The notes below the pieces were generated by a model. It was given only the letters and a program-made list of their open reading frames with translations. It had not been told where the DNA came from and ran no database searches. From Actinomadura rubteroloni (GTDB taxonomy: Bacteria > Actinomycetota > Actinomycetes > Streptosporangiales > Streptosporangiaceae), in assembly GCF_002911665.1 (NCBI RefSeq), contig NZ_MTBP01000002.1, positions 310,001 through 374,000 of the forward strand: 64,000 bases of DNA. Reading direction: 5' to 3'. Both the position numbers and the translations under genes were made by a program. Of this stretch, positions 8,338 to 17,658 are shown piece by piece. Within the stretch, counting starts at the first letter, position 1. Each line of letters starts with the position of its first letter.

Positions 8338-9579
8338 GTGAGCGACATCAGGGAAGCGGCGACCACGCTGCACGGACAGTTGCAGCGGGGCCTCGGGCGG
8401 GCGGCCCGCCGGGCGGCGGACCGCCCCGGCGCGGGCGAGTACGTGTACGACTGTGTGCGGCGCGATCCCCGGTGGGACGCGCGCTGCGACGACCGCTCCC
8501 TGTATTACGCCCGGTTGATGGTCGATCTCGAACTGCCGGCCGGCCCGCTCGCCGAGCACCTGTTCGACCCGGCCGACCACGCCGACGCCGACGAGGCGCG
8601 CGTCCGGCTCACGCTGGACGTCCTCGCCGACCTGGTGCGGCTCAGCCGCCGCGAGGCCGCGTCCCCGCTGCGCCGGTACGCCGAGGAGGGCGCGCACTGG
8701 TTCGAGGCGCTGGACACGCTGGTCCGGCTCGGCGACCCCCGGCTCACCGACGGGCTGGAGACGCTGGTCGCGGCGCGCTGCGACGACGACGCCCTCGCCG
8801 ACCTGTTCGCGGGCTCGGGCGGCCCGGTGGCGGCGGCGTGGGCGGCGCGCTCGCCCCGGATCGCCGCCGCGCTGGACCGCCGCCGCGGCCGGGGCCGTCC
8901 CGTCCCGCCGGTCGCCGCCGCGCGGTCCCGCCGCGACCGCACCGACGACGAGCTGCTCGACATCGCGCGGCGCCGCGACGACGGCGCGATCGGCGCGATC
9001 TTCGAGCTGGGGCGGCGGCGCGCGCCCGTCCTGCTGGACCTCGCCGAGGAACTGCTCGCCCGGCCGAGCCGGTGGGGCGGCGCGGTGGCCCGCGCCCTGT
9101 GGGACTACGGCCCCGAGACGCTGCCCCGCGCGCGGGACTGGGCGGCCGAGCGCGGCGGCTGCCGGGGCGTCGGCCTCGGGCTGCTCGCGCGGCACGGCAC
9201 GCGTGAGGACATCCCGCTGCTCATGACCCATCTGGAGGACGCCCTGGAGCGCCGCGACTGGGCCGCGTCCGCCGCCCCGATCGAGGGCCTCGGGCGGCTG
9301 CGGGCGGGCGAGGCCGTCCCGCTGCTGAAGACGGCGTGGTCGGAGTCGTCGTACTCCTACCTGCGCCCGCGCGTGCTGACCGCGCTCACCCGGACGGCCC
9401 CGCACACGGCCGAGGCGTTCACCGCCGAGGGCCTGTGGGACTGCGAGGAGGCGGTGCGCGCGATCGCCGTCCAGACCGCGCCGCTCACCGACGACACCCG
9501 CGTCCGGCTGCAGCGCCTGCAACTCGACGAGGCCGAGGACCCGGGCGTGCGCGCGGCGAGCGCGGCCCGTCTCGTCTGA
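8338..9579 (+). CDS. HEAT-repeat-like helical protein of unknown function
   Basis: A 413-residue soluble protein rich in Ala, Arg, Leu and Asp with repeated amphipathic helix pairs, for example DARLTDGLETLVAAR, GVGLGLLARHGTREDIPLL, EGLGRLRAGEAVPLLK and RVLTALTRTAPHTAEAF. These resemble HEAT/armadillo-type repeats, which usually form protein-binding scaffolds. No catalytic motif is visible. I chose the GTG at 8338 because a good promoter ends six bases before it; an ATG at 8263 overlapping the ABC stop would add 25 residues but has no ribosome-binding site. It is downstream of the exporter but probably transcribed on its own. Confidence 0.7.
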   Translation: MSDIREAATTLHGQLQRGLGRAARRAADRPGAGEYVYDCVRRDPRWDARCDDRSLYYARLMVDLELPAGPLAEHLFDPADHADADEARVRLTLDVLADLVRLSRREAASPLRRYAEEGAHWFEALDTLVRLGDPRLTDGLETLVAARCDDDALADLFAGSGGPVAAAWAARSPRIAAALDRRRGRGRPVPPVAAARSRRDRTDDELLDIARRRDDGAIGAIFELGRRRAPVLLDLAEELLARPSRWGGAVARALWDYGPETLPRARDWAAERGGCRGVGLGLLARHGTREDIPLLMTHLEDALERRDWAASAAPIEGLGRLRAGEAVPLLKTAWSESSYSYLRPRVLTALTRTAPHTAEAFTAEGLWDCEEAVRAIAVQTAPLTDDTRVRLQRLQLDEAEDPGVRAASAARLV

Positions 9580-9635
9580 CCGCCTCGTCCGACCGCCTCG
9601 CCTGATCGTCGGACCCGGCCGCTACCCTGCGGATC

Positions 9636-10808
9636 ATGCGGACCATCAGCACGGCCGAGCGGCGCGCGCGGCTCGCGCTCCGGCACCGGCTCGCGCCCGA
9701 CCGGCGCACCGACGACCCCGCCGAGACCGCCCGGTCGCTCGTCGCGCTGCACGCGACCGACCCGGCCACCGTGTACCTGTCGGCGGCGGCGCGGAGCCGG
9801 AACCTTGTTCCGTCTGCGCTGGAGGCCGCGCTGTACGACGACCGGACGCTCCTGCGGCTGCTCGCGATGCGGCGGACGATGTTCGTGGTGCCGGTCGAGC
9901 TGGCGCCCGTCCTCCAGGCGTCGTGCGCGGACGCGCTGGCCGCGAAACAGCTCGTCCGGTACAGCGGGTTCATCGAGCAGTCGGGCGTCCCGGACGCGCG
10001 GGCGTTCTTCGCCGCGACCGCCGAGGAGACCCACGCGGCGCTGCTGAAGCTCGGCAAGGCGACCGGGGTGCAGCTCTCCAAGGAGGTCCCGGCGCTGCGG
10101 ACGACCGTCCAGCTCGCGCCCGGCAAGTCCTACTCCACCGCGACGAACATCACGACGTGGGTGCTCGTGACGCTCGGGCTCCAGGGCCGGATCGTGCGGG
10201 GCCGTCCGAACGGGTCGTGGATCAGCAGCCAGTACGTGTGGCAGCCGGCCGAGGCGTGGATCCCCGGCGGCGTCCCGGTCATGCCCGCCAAGGAGGCCCG
10301 CGCCGCGCTGGTCCGCGCGTGGCTGCGCGCGTTCGGGCCCGCGCCGGTGAGCGACGTCAAGTGGTGGACGGGCTGGACCGTCGCCGACGTCAAGGCCGCC
10401 CTCGCCGAGATCGCCACGGTCGAGGTGGACCTGGACGGCGTCCCCGGGATCGTCCTCGCCGACGACGTCGAACCGGTCGCAGCGCCCGAACCGTGGGCGG
10501 CGCTGCTGCCCGCGCTGGACCCGACGCCGATGGGCTGGAAGGAGCGCGGCTGGTTCCTCGGCCCGCACGCGCCCGCGCTGTTCGACCGCAGCGGCAACGT
10601 CGGCCCGACCGTCTGGTGGGACGGGCGCGTCGTCGGCGGCTGGGCGCAGCGCGCGGACGGGGAGATCGCCGTCCGGTTCCTGGAGGACGCCGGGAGCCAG
10701 GCCCGCGCGGCGGTGGCCGCCGAGGCGGAGCGGATCGCGGCGTTCTACGGGAACATCCGGGCCGTCCCGCGCTTCCGCACGCCCCTGGAACGCGAGCTGT
10801 CCGCCTGA
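9636..10808 (+). CDS. Winged-helix DNA-binding protein, AlkZ/YcaQ-related (HTH_42 type)
   Basis: A 390-residue protein resembling the winged-helix family that includes the DNA glycosylases AlkZ and YcaQ (AlkX), which excise bulky alkylated or crosslinked bases. Recognisable parts are the N-terminal RARLALRHRL...ARSLVALHATDPATVYLS, the RRTMFVVP segment, a central domain with WWTGW and the C-terminal PLERELSA. In characterised enzymes the loop corresponding to LHATDP carries a Gln-x-Gln or Gln-x-Asp catalytic pair; here it reads HATD, so glycosylase activity is uncertain. A -10 box TACCCT (9623-9628) lies seven bases before the ATG, suggesting a leaderless mRNA. Functional assignment is by family resemblance only. 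Confidence 0.75.
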   Translation: MRTISTAERRARLALRHRLAPDRRTDDPAETARSLVALHATDPATVYLSAAARSRNLVPSALEAALYDDRTLLRLLAMRRTMFVVPVELAPVLQASCADALAAKQLVRYSGFIEQSGVPDARAFFAATAEETHAALLKLGKATGVQLSKEVPALRTTVQLAPGKSYSTATNITTWVLVTLGLQGRIVRGRPNGSWISSQYVWQPAEAWIPGGVPVMPAKEARAALVRAWLRAFGPAPVSDVKWWTGWTVADVKAALAEIATVEVDLDGVPGIVLADDVEPVAAPEPWAALLPALDPTPMGWKERGWFLGPHAPALFDRSGNVGPTVWWDGRVVGGWAQRADGEIAVRFLEDAGSQARAAVAAEAERIAAFYGNIRAVPRFRTPLERELSA

Positions 10809-10825
10809 CGCGCGAGGATGGGTCC

Positions 10826-11977
10826 ATGCCCGCAGAACGGATGCCGCCCACGCCCGAGGCCGAGGACCTGATCGCCCTGACGCGCGAGATCGTCGGCAAG
10901 GAGCTGGCGCCGCGCGCCGCCGACGCCGAGGAGGCGGGCGCGTTCCCGCGCGAGGTGTTCCGGACGCTCGGCCGCGCCGGGCTCCTCGGCCTCCCCTACC
11001 CCGAGGACGCGGGCGGCGGCGGCCAGCCCTACGAGGTGTACCTCCAGGTGCTGGAGGAGATCGCGGCGGTGTGGGCGTCGGTCGCGGTCGGGGTGAGCGT
11101 CCACAGCCTGGCGTGCTTCGCGCCGCACGCGTTCGGGTCGGCGGAACTGCGCGGGCGCCTGCCGGACCTGCTCGGCGGCGAGCTGCTCGGCGGGTACGCG
11201 CTGTCGGAGGCGCAGGCCGGGTCGGACGCGGCGGCGCTCGCGACCCGGGCCGTGCGCGACGGCGACGGCTACCGGATCACCGGCACCAAGATGTGGATCA
11301 CGCACGGCGGCGAGGCCGACTTCTACGTGCTGTTCGCCCGGACGTCCGACGACGGCGGCCGGGGCATCTCCTGCTTCCTCATCGACGGCGACCAGCCCGG
11401 CCTGACGTTCGGCCCGCCCGAGCGGAAGATGGGGCTGACCGGCTCCACGACCGCGCAGCTCCACTTCGACGACGCGCCCGTCCCGGCCGGGCGCCGCATC
11501 GGAGCCGAGGGCCAGGGCTTCCCGATCGCGCTCGCCGCGCTGGACTCGGGGCGCCTCGGCATCGCCGCGTGCGCGACCGGCCTCGCGCAGGGCGCGCTGG
11601 ACCACGCCGTGGCCTACGCGGCGGAGCGGACGCAGTTCGGCCGTCCGATCATCGAGCACCAGGGCCTCGGGTTCCTGCTCGCCGACATGGCCGCCGCCGT
11701 CGAGTCGGCGCGCGCGACGTACCTGGAAGCGGCGCGGCGCCGCGACCGGGGCCTGCCCTACGCGCGGCAGGCGTCGGTGGCCAAGCTCGTCGCGACGGAC
11801 GCGGCGATGCGCGTGACGACCGACGCCGTCCAGGTCCTCGGCGGCTACGGCTACACGCGCGACTTCCCGGTCGAGCGGTACATGCGCGAGGCGAAGGTCA
11901 TGCAGATCTTCGAAGGGACGAACCAGATCCAGCGGATGGTCATCGCCCGGCACCTGGCCCGGTCCGTCCGGTCGTAG
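10826..11977 (+). CDS. Acyl-CoA dehydrogenase
   Basis: A 383-residue FAD enzyme that introduces a double bond between C2 and C3 of an acyl-CoA. It has the full three-domain layout: N-terminal helical domain, middle beta domain with YALSEAQAGSDAAAL and GTKMWITHGG (about 125-165), and the C-terminal helical domain with RTQFGRPI, QVLGGYGYTRDFPVERYMREAK and FEGTNQIQ. The Glu in FEGT is the usual catalytic base of short/medium-chain members. Substrate length cannot be told. The ATG at 10826 has GAGGAT upstream; the open frame extends further 5' but only shadows the neighbouring gene. A TetR-like gene follows after 8 bases, so it may control this gene. Confidence 0.93.
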   Translation: MPAERMPPTPEAEDLIALTREIVGKELAPRAADAEEAGAFPREVFRTLGRAGLLGLPYPEDAGGGGQPYEVYLQVLEEIAAVWASVAVGVSVHSLACFAPHAFGSAELRGRLPDLLGGELLGGYALSEAQAGSDAAALATRAVRDGDGYRITGTKMWITHGGEADFYVLFARTSDDGGRGISCFLIDGDQPGLTFGPPERKMGLTGSTTAQLHFDDAPVPAGRRIGAEGQGFPIALAALDSGRLGIAACATGLAQGALDHAVAYAAERTQFGRPIIEHQGLGFLLADMAAAVESARATYLEAARRRDRGLPYARQASVAKLVATDAAMRVTTDAVQVLGGYGYTRDFPVERYMREAKVMQIFEGTNQIQRMVIARHLARSVRS

Positions 11978-11985
11978 GGCGCGGA

Positions 11986-12570
11986 GTGTCCGGACAGGCC
12001 GAGAACGTGCGGACGCGGCGGACGCGCAAGCTGCTCCGCGAGGCGTTGGCCGAACTCATTCGGGAACGTGGTTTCGAGCGCACGACCGTGAGCGCGATCA
12101 CCGAACGCGCGATGGTGAGCCGGGCCGCCTTCTACCGCAATTACAACGACAAATACGACCTGGTGGAGAAGATCTTCGCCGAAGCGGTCGCCCTTCTCAC
12201 CGAGCACCTGCCCGACGAGGGCGATGTGCCGGACGAGCGGCGCTGGGTCGCCTTCTTCGAGCACTTCGCCGAGTACCACCAGATCTACACGGCGCTGCTC
12301 GGCGACTCCGGGAGCCAGTGGTTCGCCGGGCGGATGCGCGCGACGCTCGCTGAGATGGTCACCGCGCATCTTCCGGCGACGGCCGGAGCGGTGGGCGGCG
12401 GGACGACCGGGGCGGGCCTGGTCCCCACGCTGATCTCGGCGTTGTTCGTCCAGTCGGTCGCCTGGTGGCTCGGCAACGGGCGGCCCGTGCCGGCGGCGGA
12501 GATGGCCGACCGGTTCAGCCGGATCGCCGTGGCGCTGGTCGAGGAGGTCAACGGCTGGCCCGCGCCTTAG
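11986..12570 (+). CDS. TetR-family transcriptional regulator
   Basis: About 194 residues. The N-terminal helix-turn-helix is clear: RTRKLLREALAELI, TTVSAITERAMVSRAAFYRNY and KYDLVEKIF at about residues 10-62. The ligand-binding domain is divergent, as usual, and ends in an Ala/Val helix typical of the dimer interface. The start is uncertain: GTG at 11986 (with GCGGAG immediately before) or GTG at 12007. It follows the acyl-CoA dehydrogenase by eight bases and precedes the quinone oxidoreductase; a short palindrome lies in the latter's upstream region. It probably regulates one or both neighbours, but the effector is unknown. Confidence 0.88.
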   Translation: MSGQAENVRTRRTRKLLREALAELIRERGFERTTVSAITERAMVSRAAFYRNYNDKYDLVEKIFAEAVALLTEHLPDEGDVPDERRWVAFFEHFAEYHQIYTALLGDSGSQWFAGRMRATLAEMVTAHLPATAGAVGGGTTGAGLVPTLISALFVQSVAWWLGNGRPVPAAEMADRFSRIAVALVEEVNGWPAP

Positions 12571-12680
12571 CGTGACAGTTTCCGCCGACTGTCCCATTCG
12601 AGCCGTCCCGGCCGGATTGGTACTTGCCGTCGCAGAACACTGGACGACACGATTCGAGACACGGACGCCCACGGCATCCG

Positions 12681-12693
12681 TTCGTAACACGAA
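12681..12693. promoter_or_regulatory. Palindrome upstream of the quinone oxidoreductase, possible TetR operator
   Basis: TTCGT-AAC-ACGAA is a perfect 5-3-5 inverted repeat, 25 bases before the ATG of the next gene and downstream of a weak candidate promoter (TTGCCG 12624-12629, 18-base gap, CACGAT 12648-12653). Its position would allow a bound repressor to block transcription. The link to the adjacent TetR protein is inference. Confidence 0.4.
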
Positions 12694-12717
12694 TCAGTTC
12701 GGACAGGAGAGTGACCC

Positions 12718-13692
12718 ATGCGCATTGTCCGCGTGCGTGAATTCGGCCCGCCGCAGGTCATGAGAATTGAGGAGGCCGACGCGCCGCGCCCCGCCGCCGG
12801 CCAGGTCGCGGTGGCCGTCGAGGTGGCCGGGGCGATCTACGCCGAGACGATCGTCCGCTCCGGACGCTACCCGCTCCCCCTGCCCTACGACCCGGGCATC
12901 GAGGTCGGCGGCCGGGTGACCGAGGTCGGCCCGGACGTGGACCCGTCCCTGGTCGGGACCCGGGTCGTGGCGACGTCGCTCGGCAACACCGGCGGGTACG
13001 CCGAGGTCGCCGTCGCCGCGAGCGGCGACGTGTTCGCCGTGCCGGACGCGCTGACGCTCGAACAGGCCGTCCCGGTGTTCCAGGCGGGCGCGGTGGCGGT
13101 CGGCGTGCTCACGGCGATGGGCGTTCGGGCGGGCGAGAGCGTGCTCGTCACCGCCGCCGCCGGACGCATCGGGTCCATGCTCGTCCAGCTCGCCGGGCGG
13201 CTCGGCGCCGGACCGGTGATCGGCGGCGTCGGCGGCCCGGGCAAGCGCGACGCCGCCGCCGGGTTCGGCGCGGACGTCACCGTCGACTACGGCGGCCCCG
13301 GCTGGGTCGAGACCGTACGGAAGGCCACCGGCGGGCGCGGCGCGGACGTCGTGGTCGACGCCATCGGCGGTGCTATCGGCGCGCAGGCGCTGGAGGCCAC
13401 CGCGGACGGCGGTCGCTTCGGGGTCTACGGGTTCGCGTCCGGCACCTGGACGCCGATCGACACGCTCCAGGTCGTCCGGCGCGGCCTGTCGGTGATCGGA
13501 CCGCTCGGTATCGCGCTCGCCCGGCCGCGCGCCGAACAGCGCGCCGACGTCGAGCAGGCCCTCGCCGCCGCCGTCGCCGGCGACCTCACCGCCCGCGTCC
13601 ACGCCGTGTACCCGCTGGAGGACGCCGTCCAGGCCCACCTGGACCTGGAGAGCCGGCGGACGGTCGGCGCCGTCCTGCTCAGCACCCGGTGA
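12718..13692 (+). CDS. Zinc-free MDR oxidoreductase, quinone oxidoreductase type
   Basis: A 324-residue medium-chain dehydrogenase/reductase that would reduce quinones or activated alkenes with NAD(P)H. The N-terminal domain has PYDPGIEVGGRVTEVGPDV; the nucleotide-binding segment is SVLVTAAAGRIGSMLVQLAG, where the usual GGVG reads AAGRIG; the C-terminal VYPLEDAVQAHLDLESRRTVGAVLL is standard. The cysteines that bind structural zinc in alcohol dehydrogenases are absent, supporting the quinone-reductase branch. The ATG has AGGAG eight bases upstream. It is tail-to-tail with hisF, only four bases apart. Confidence 0.9.
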   Translation: MRIVRVREFGPPQVMRIEEADAPRPAAGQVAVAVEVAGAIYAETIVRSGRYPLPLPYDPGIEVGGRVTEVGPDVDPSLVGTRVVATSLGNTGGYAEVAVAASGDVFAVPDALTLEQAVPVFQAGAVAVGVLTAMGVRAGESVLVTAAAGRIGSMLVQLAGRLGAGPVIGGVGGPGKRDAAAGFGADVTVDYGGPGWVETVRKATGGRGADVVVDAIGGAIGAQALEATADGGRFGVYGFASGTWTPIDTLQVVRRGLSVIGPLGIALARPRAEQRADVEQALAAAVAGDLTARVHAVYPLEDAVQAHLDLESRRTVGAVLLSTR

Positions 13693-13696
13693 CGCG

Positions 13697-14467
13697 TCAG
13701 CGGACGGGGTTGCCCGCCGCGCGCAGGGCCGTCTTGACGTCGCCGACCGTCATGTCCCCGAAGTGGAACACGCTCGCGGCGAGCACCGCGTCCGCGCCCG
13801 CCGCGACCGCCGGGGCGAAGTGCTCCACCGCGCCCGCGCCGCCGGACGCGATCACCGGGACGGTCGTCGCCGCCCGGACGCGCTCCAGCATCTCCAGGTC
13901 GAAGCCGGCCTTGGTGCCGTCCGCGTCCATCGAGTTCAGCAGGATCTCGCCGACGCCGAGGTCGGCGCCGCGCCGCGTCCACTCGACCGCGTCGATGCCG
14001 GTGCCGCGCCGTCCGCCGTGCGTGGTGACCTCGTAGCCGGACGCGGTGACCGTGCCGCCGGTGACGCGGCGGGCGTCCACCGACAGCACCACGCACTGCG
14101 ACCCGAACCGGTGCGCGGCCTCCCGCAGGAACTCCGGACGCGCGATGGCCGCCGTGTTGATCGACACCTTGTCGGCGCCCGCGCGCAGCAGCCGGTCCAC
14201 GTCGTCCACCGTGCGGACGCCGCCGCCGACCGTCAGCGGGATGAACACCTGCTCGGCCGTGCGGCGCACCACGTCGTAGGTGGTGGACCGGTCGCCGCTG
14301 GACGCCGTGATGTCGAGGAACGTCAGCTCGTCGGCGCCCTCGGCGTCGTAGCGGCGCGCCAGCTCCACCGGGTCGCCCGCGTCGCGCAGGTTCTGGAAGT
14401 TGACGCCCTTCACCACGCGGCCCGCGTCGACGTCCAGGCAGGGGATGACGCGCACGGCCACGCCCAT
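13697..14467 (-). CDS. hisF: Imidazole glycerol phosphate synthase, cyclase subunit
   Basis: A 256-residue (beta/alpha)8 barrel that, with HisH, converts PRFAR and ammonia to imidazole glycerol phosphate and AICAR. Hallmarks are [20 protein letters not shown] (catalytic Asp in CLDVD), [46 protein letters not shown] (second catalytic Asp) and VIASGGAG. The length is normal. The ATG at 14467 overlaps the hisA stop by one base (TGATG). It is the last gene of the his operon, meeting the plus-strand oxidoreductase gene tail to tail. Confidence 0.97.
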   Translation of the reverse strand: MGVAVRVIPCLDVDAGRVVKGVNFQNLRDAGDPVELARRYDAEGADELTFLDITASSGDRSTTYDVVRRTAEQVFIPLTVGGGVRTVDDVDRLLRAGADKVSINTAAIARPEFLREAAHRFGSQCVVLSVDARRVTGGTVTASGYEVTTHGGRRGTGIDAVEWTRRGADLGVGEILLNSMDADGTKAGFDLEMLERVRAATTVPVIASGGAGAVEHFAPAVAAGADAVLAASVFHFGDMTVGDVKTALRAAGNPVR

Positions 14468-15186
14468 CAGCGCACCGCCTCCAGCGCCTCTTCCAGCGTG
14501 AACGCGCCCGCGTACAGGGCCTTGCCGACGATCGCGCCCTCGACGCCGTCGCCGGTCAGCGCCGCCAGCGCCCGCAGGTCGTCCAGCGACGACACCCCGC
14601 CGGACGCCACGACGGGCTTGTCGGTGCGCGTGCAGACCTCGCGGAGCAGCTCGGTGTTCGGGCCGCGCAGCGTGCCGTCCTTGGTGACGTCGGTGACGAC
14701 GTAGCGGGGGCAGCCGTCGGCCTCCAGCCGCGCCAGCACCTCCCACAGGTCGCCGCCCTCGCGCGTCCAGCCGCGCGCGGCGAGCGTGGTGCCGCGCACG
14801 TCCAGGCCGACGGCGATCCGGTCGCCGTGCGAGGCGATGATCTTGCGGCACCACTCCGGGTTCTCCAGCGCGGCCGTGCCGATGTTGACGCGCGCGCAGC
14901 CCGTCGCGAGCGCGGCCTCCAGCGACGCGTCGTCGCGGATGCCGCCCGACAGCTCCACCTTGACGTCCAGCCGTCCGGTCACCTCGGCGAGCAGCTCACG
15001 GTTGGAGCCGCGCCCGAACGCCGCGTCGAGGTCCACCAGATGGATCCACTCCGCGCCCGCCTTCTGCCAGGCCAGGGCCGCGTCCAGCGGGGCGCCGTAG
15101 GAGGTCTCGGTGCCCGCCTCGCCCTGCACGAGCCGGACGGCCTTGCCGTCCGCGACGTCGACGGCGGGAAGGAGCGTCAGTGTCAT
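14467..15186 (-). CDS. hisA: ProFAR isomerase, probably bifunctional HisA/TrpF (PriA)
   Basis: A 239-residue (beta/alpha)8 barrel. HisA isomerises ProFAR to PRFAR in histidine synthesis; in actinobacteria the orthologue PriA also isomerises phosphoribosyl-anthranilate for tryptophan. Catalytic landmarks are [15 protein letters not shown] (Asp11-type base), [38 protein letters not shown] (second Asp) and VVASGGVSS. No separate trpF is seen in the window, consistent with a PriA role, but that is family knowledge, not proof. The start has AAGGAAG upstream, 39 bases after the hisH stop. Confidence 0.96.
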   Translation of the reverse strand: MTLTLLPAVDVADGKAVRLVQGEAGTETSYGAPLDAALAWQKAGAEWIHLVDLDAAFGRGSNRELLAEVTGRLDVKVELSGGIRDDASLEAALATGCARVNIGTAALENPEWCRKIIASHGDRIAVGLDVRGTTLAARGWTREGGDLWEVLARLEADGCPRYVVTDVTKDGTLRGPNTELLREVCTRTDKPVVASGGVSSLDDLRALAALTGDGVEGAIVGKALYAGAFTLEEALEAVR

Positions 15187-15225
15187 GGAACTTCCTTGTC
15201 GGAACGGATCGGGGGTGGGCGGCCG

Positions 15226-15867
15226 TCAGCGGACGGTCGCGAGCCAGTTCGCCAGCACCTGCGCGCCCGCGTCGCCGGACTTCTCCGGGTGGAACTGCGT
15301 CGCCGACAGCGCGCCGTTCTCCACGGCCGCGACGAACCGGTCGCCGTGCTCGGCCCAGGTGACGAGCGGGGGGCGCAGGTTGCCGCGCGGGTCGGGCTCC
15401 AGCTCCCACCGGCGCACGCCGTAGGAGTGGACGAAGTAGAAGCGCGTCCCGGCGTCCAGGCCCGCGAACAGCGTGGACTCCGCGGGCGCGTCCACGGTGT
15501 TCCAGCCCATGTGCGGCAGGATCGGCGCGTCCAGGCGCTCGACCGTCCCGGGCCACTCCGCGCAGCCCTCGGTCGTGACGCCGTGCTCGACGCCCTTGCC
15601 GAACAGGATCTGCATGCCGACGCAGATGCCGAGGACGGGCCGTCCGCCGGCCAGCCGCCGCCCGATGATCTGCTCGCCCCGGATGCCGCGCAGCCCCGCC
15701 ATGCACGCCGCGAACGCCCCGACGCCCGGCACGACGAGCCCGTCCGCCGCGAGCGCCGCGTCCCAGTCGGCGGTGACGGTCACGTCCACGCCGTGCCGCG
15801 CCACGGCCCGCTCGGCCGACCGCAGATTCCCCGACCCGTAGTCGAGCACCACAATCGATTTAGTCAC
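15226..15867 (-). CDS. hisH: Imidazole glycerol phosphate synthase, glutaminase subunit
   Basis: A 213-residue class I glutamine amidotransferase that supplies ammonia to HisF. The triad is complete: Cys in [10 protein letters not shown] (about residue 81), and His and Glu in TQFHPEKSG near the C-terminus. The N-terminus [13 protein letters not shown] is characteristic. The GTG at 15867 has a strong GGAGGA five bases upstream and overlaps the stop of a 39-residue ORF by four bases (GTGA). Because its ribosome-binding site lies at the foot of a large inverted repeat, HisH synthesis could be affected by RNA folding; that is inference. Confidence 0.96.
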   Translation of the reverse strand: MTKSIVVLDYGSGNLRSAERAVARHGVDVTVTADWDAALAADGLVVPGVGAFAACMAGLRGIRGEQIIGRRLAGGRPVLGICVGMQILFGKGVEHGVTTEGCAEWPGTVERLDAPILPHMGWNTVDAPAESTLFAGLDAGTRFYFVHSYGVRRWELEPDPRGNLRPPLVTWAEHGDRFVAAVENGALSATQFHPEKSGDAGAQVLANWLATVR

Positions 15868-15983
15868 AGCGTCCTCCGCGCGCGTGCGGCGCGCTTCACG
15901 CCGCGCGCTTCCCTCGTCGCTCTGGTCGCAAGCTCCCGCCGCTCCTCAGTCCAGCGCGCGGCGCGCGCCGCACGCGCGCTCAT
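15864..15983 (-). CDS. Possible 39-residue basic ORF between hisB and hisH
   Basis: The frame begins at an ATG overlapping the hisB stop (ATGA) and ends in a TGA overlapping the hisH GTG (GTGA), so it fills the gap exactly. It would encode a very Arg/Ala-rich peptide starting [18 protein letters not shown]. Against it: rare AGA, AGG and CTT codons, only about 85 percent G/C at third positions, and composition dictated by the inverted repeat it spans. No separate ribosome-binding site is visible at its start. It may serve only to carry ribosomes through the hairpin, or be a chance frame. Confidence 0.3.
   Translation of the reverse strand: MSARAARAARWTEERRELATRATREARGVKRAARARRTL
15878..15979. 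repeat. Perfect 17-bp inverted repeat in the hisB-hisH junction
   Basis: The arm GCGCGCGTGCGGCGCGC at 15878-15894 is the exact reverse complement of 15963-15979; the arms are 68 bases apart. A second nested pair (CCGCGCGC near 15900 and GCGCGCGG near 15955) could extend the structure. In the mRNA this would be a very stable stem placed between two his cistrons. There is no T-tract, so it is not an intrinsic terminator. It may be an RNA-stability element or a short mobile repeat. Confidence 0.8.
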
Positions 15984-16570
15984 AGGGCGCCCTTGGTGGA
16001 GGGGATGCCGCGGACCTTGGGGTCGAAGGCGACGGCGTCGCGCAGCGCGCGGGCCAGCGCCTTGAACTGCGCCTCCACGATGTGGTGCGCGTTGCGGCCG
16101 TAGGGGACGTGGACGTGCAGCGCCACCTGGGCGTTCGCGACGAACGACTCCAGGATGTGCCGCGTCATCGTCGTGTCGTACTCGGGGCCGATCATCGGCG
16201 CGAGACCGTCCGGCTCGGAGTGGACGAGGTAGGGCCGCCCCGACACGTCCACCGTGACCTGCGCGAGCGCCTCGTCCAGCGGGATCGACGCGTCCGCGAA
16301 CCGCCGGATGCCCGCCTTGTCGCCGAGCGCCTGCCGGAACGCCTGCCCGAGCGCGATCGCGGTGTCCTCGATCGTGTGGTGGGCGTCGATGTGCAGGTCG
16401 CCCTGCGTCTTCACGGTCAGGTCGAACGAGCCGTGCTTGCCGAGCTGCGCCAGCATGTGGTCGAAGAACCCGACGCCGGTCGCGACGTCGACCTCGCCGG
16501 TGCCGTCGAGGTCGATCTCGACCAGGACGGACGTCTCCTTCGTCGCGCGCTCCACGCGTCCCTTGCGCAT
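15980..16570 (-). CDS. hisB: Imidazoleglycerol-phosphate dehydratase
   Basis: A 196-residue monofunctional HisB that dehydrates imidazole glycerol phosphate to imidazole acetol phosphate; no phosphatase domain is fused, as usual in actinobacteria. Metal-binding repeats are clear: [34 protein letters not shown], and their second-half counterparts HILESF and [18 protein letters not shown]. The ATG at 16570 overlaps the hisC stop by one base (TGATG). The stop overlaps the ATG of the possible small ORF before hisH. Confidence 0.97.
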   Translation of the reverse strand: MRKGRVERATKETSVLVEIDLDGTGEVDVATGVGFFDHMLAQLGKHGSFDLTVKTQGDLHIDAHHTIEDTAIALGQAFRQALGDKAGIRRFADASIPLDEALAQVTVDVSGRPYLVHSEPDGLAPMIGPEYDTTMTRHILESFVANAQVALHVHVPYGRNAHHIVEAQFKALARALRDAVAFDPKVRGIPSTKGAL

Positions 16571-17658
16571 CACAGGACCTCCTTCAGGGCCGTGCGGAAG
16601 GCGGCCATCTCCTCCGGCGTGCCGACGCTCACGCGCAGCCAGCCGGGCGGCCCGACCTCGCGGATCAGCACGCCGCGCTCCAGCAGCCCCTCCCACACCG
16701 CGCGGCGGTCGGAGAAGGAGCCGAACAGGACGAAGTTGGCGTCGGAGTCGGCCACGGTCAGCCCGAGGCCGCGCAGCCAGGCGACGAGCGCGTCGCGTTC
16801 GGAGCGCAGCGCGTCCACGGTGCCGAGCAGTTCGGCGCGGTGCGCCAGCGCCGTCCGCGCGACGGCCTGCGTGACGGCCGACAGGTGGTAGGGCAGCCGG
16901 ACGAGCATCAGCGCGTCGATCACGGCGGGGTCGGCGGCGAGGTAGCCGAGCCTGGTGCCCGCCATCGCGAACGCCTTGGACATCGTCCGGGTGACGATCA
17001 GCCGGGGCCGGCCGGGCAGCAGGTTCAGCGCGGACGGCGTGCCGCCGCGCCGGAACTCGGCGTAGGCCTCGTCCACGACGACCATGCCGGGCGCCGCGTC
17101 CAGGACGGCCTCGATCGTCGCGAGGTCGAGCGCGGTGCCGGTCGGGTTGTTGGGCGAGGTGAGGAACACGATGCCCGGCTCGTGCCGCTCGATCGCGGCG
17201 ACGGCCGCCGCCGGGTCGAGACCGAAGTCCTCGTCGCGGTGGGCGTCGACCCAGGCCGTCCCGGACACCTCGGTGATGATCGGGTGCATCGAGTAGGACG
17301 GCTCGAAGCCGAGCGCGGTGCGTCCGGGCCCGCCGAACGCCTGGAGGATCTGCTGGAGGATCTCGTTGGACCCGTTCGCCGCCCACACGTCGCGTCCGGT
17401 GCGGCCCGCGCCGGGGGTGTCGGCGTTGAGGAAGTCGGCGAGGTCGGCGCGCAGGAGCGTCGCGTCCCGGTCGGGGTAGCGGTTCAGGCTCGCGGCGACG
17501 TCCTCGACGGCCTTGCCGAGCGCGGCGACCAGCGCCGGGGACGGCGGATACGGGTTCTCGTTGGTGTTCAGCGCGTACGGGACGTCGAGCTGCGGCGCCC
17601 CGTACGGCTCCCGGCCGCGCAGGTCGTCGCGCAGCGGGAGGTCGGCCAGTGAGGTCAC
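16570..17658 (-). CDS. hisC: Histidinol-phosphate aminotransferase
   Basis: A 362-residue class I/II PLP aminotransferase that converts imidazole acetol phosphate and glutamate to histidinol phosphate. It shows [12 protein letters not shown] near the N-terminus, [32 protein letters not shown] and the PLP-lysine segment [17 protein letters not shown]. The GTG at 17658 overlaps the hisD stop by four bases (GTGA). A much longer open frame extends upstream but is only a shadow of hisD. Confidence 0.96.
   Translation of the reverse strand: MTSLADLPLRDDLRGREPYGAPQLDVPYALNTNENPYPPSPALVAALGKAVEDVAASLNRYPDRDATLLRADLADFLNADTPGAGRTGRDVWAANGSNEILQQILQAFGGPGRTALGFEPSYSMHPIITEVSGTAWVDAHRDEDFGLDPAAAVAAIERHEPGIVFLTSPNNPTGTALDLATIEAVLDAAPGMVVVDEAYAEFRRGGTPSALNLLPGRPRLIVTRTMSKAFAMAGTRLGYLAADPAVIDALMLVRLPYHLSAVTQAVARTALAHRAELLGTVDALRSERDALVAWLRGLGLTVADSDANFVLFGSFSDRRAVWEGLLERGVLIREVGPPGWLRVSVGTPEEMAAFRTALKEVL

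Noticed and set aside
15187..15225. Possible regulatory element between hisH and hisA
   Set aside because: Only 39 bases, containing an ordinary ribosome-binding site and no repeat.
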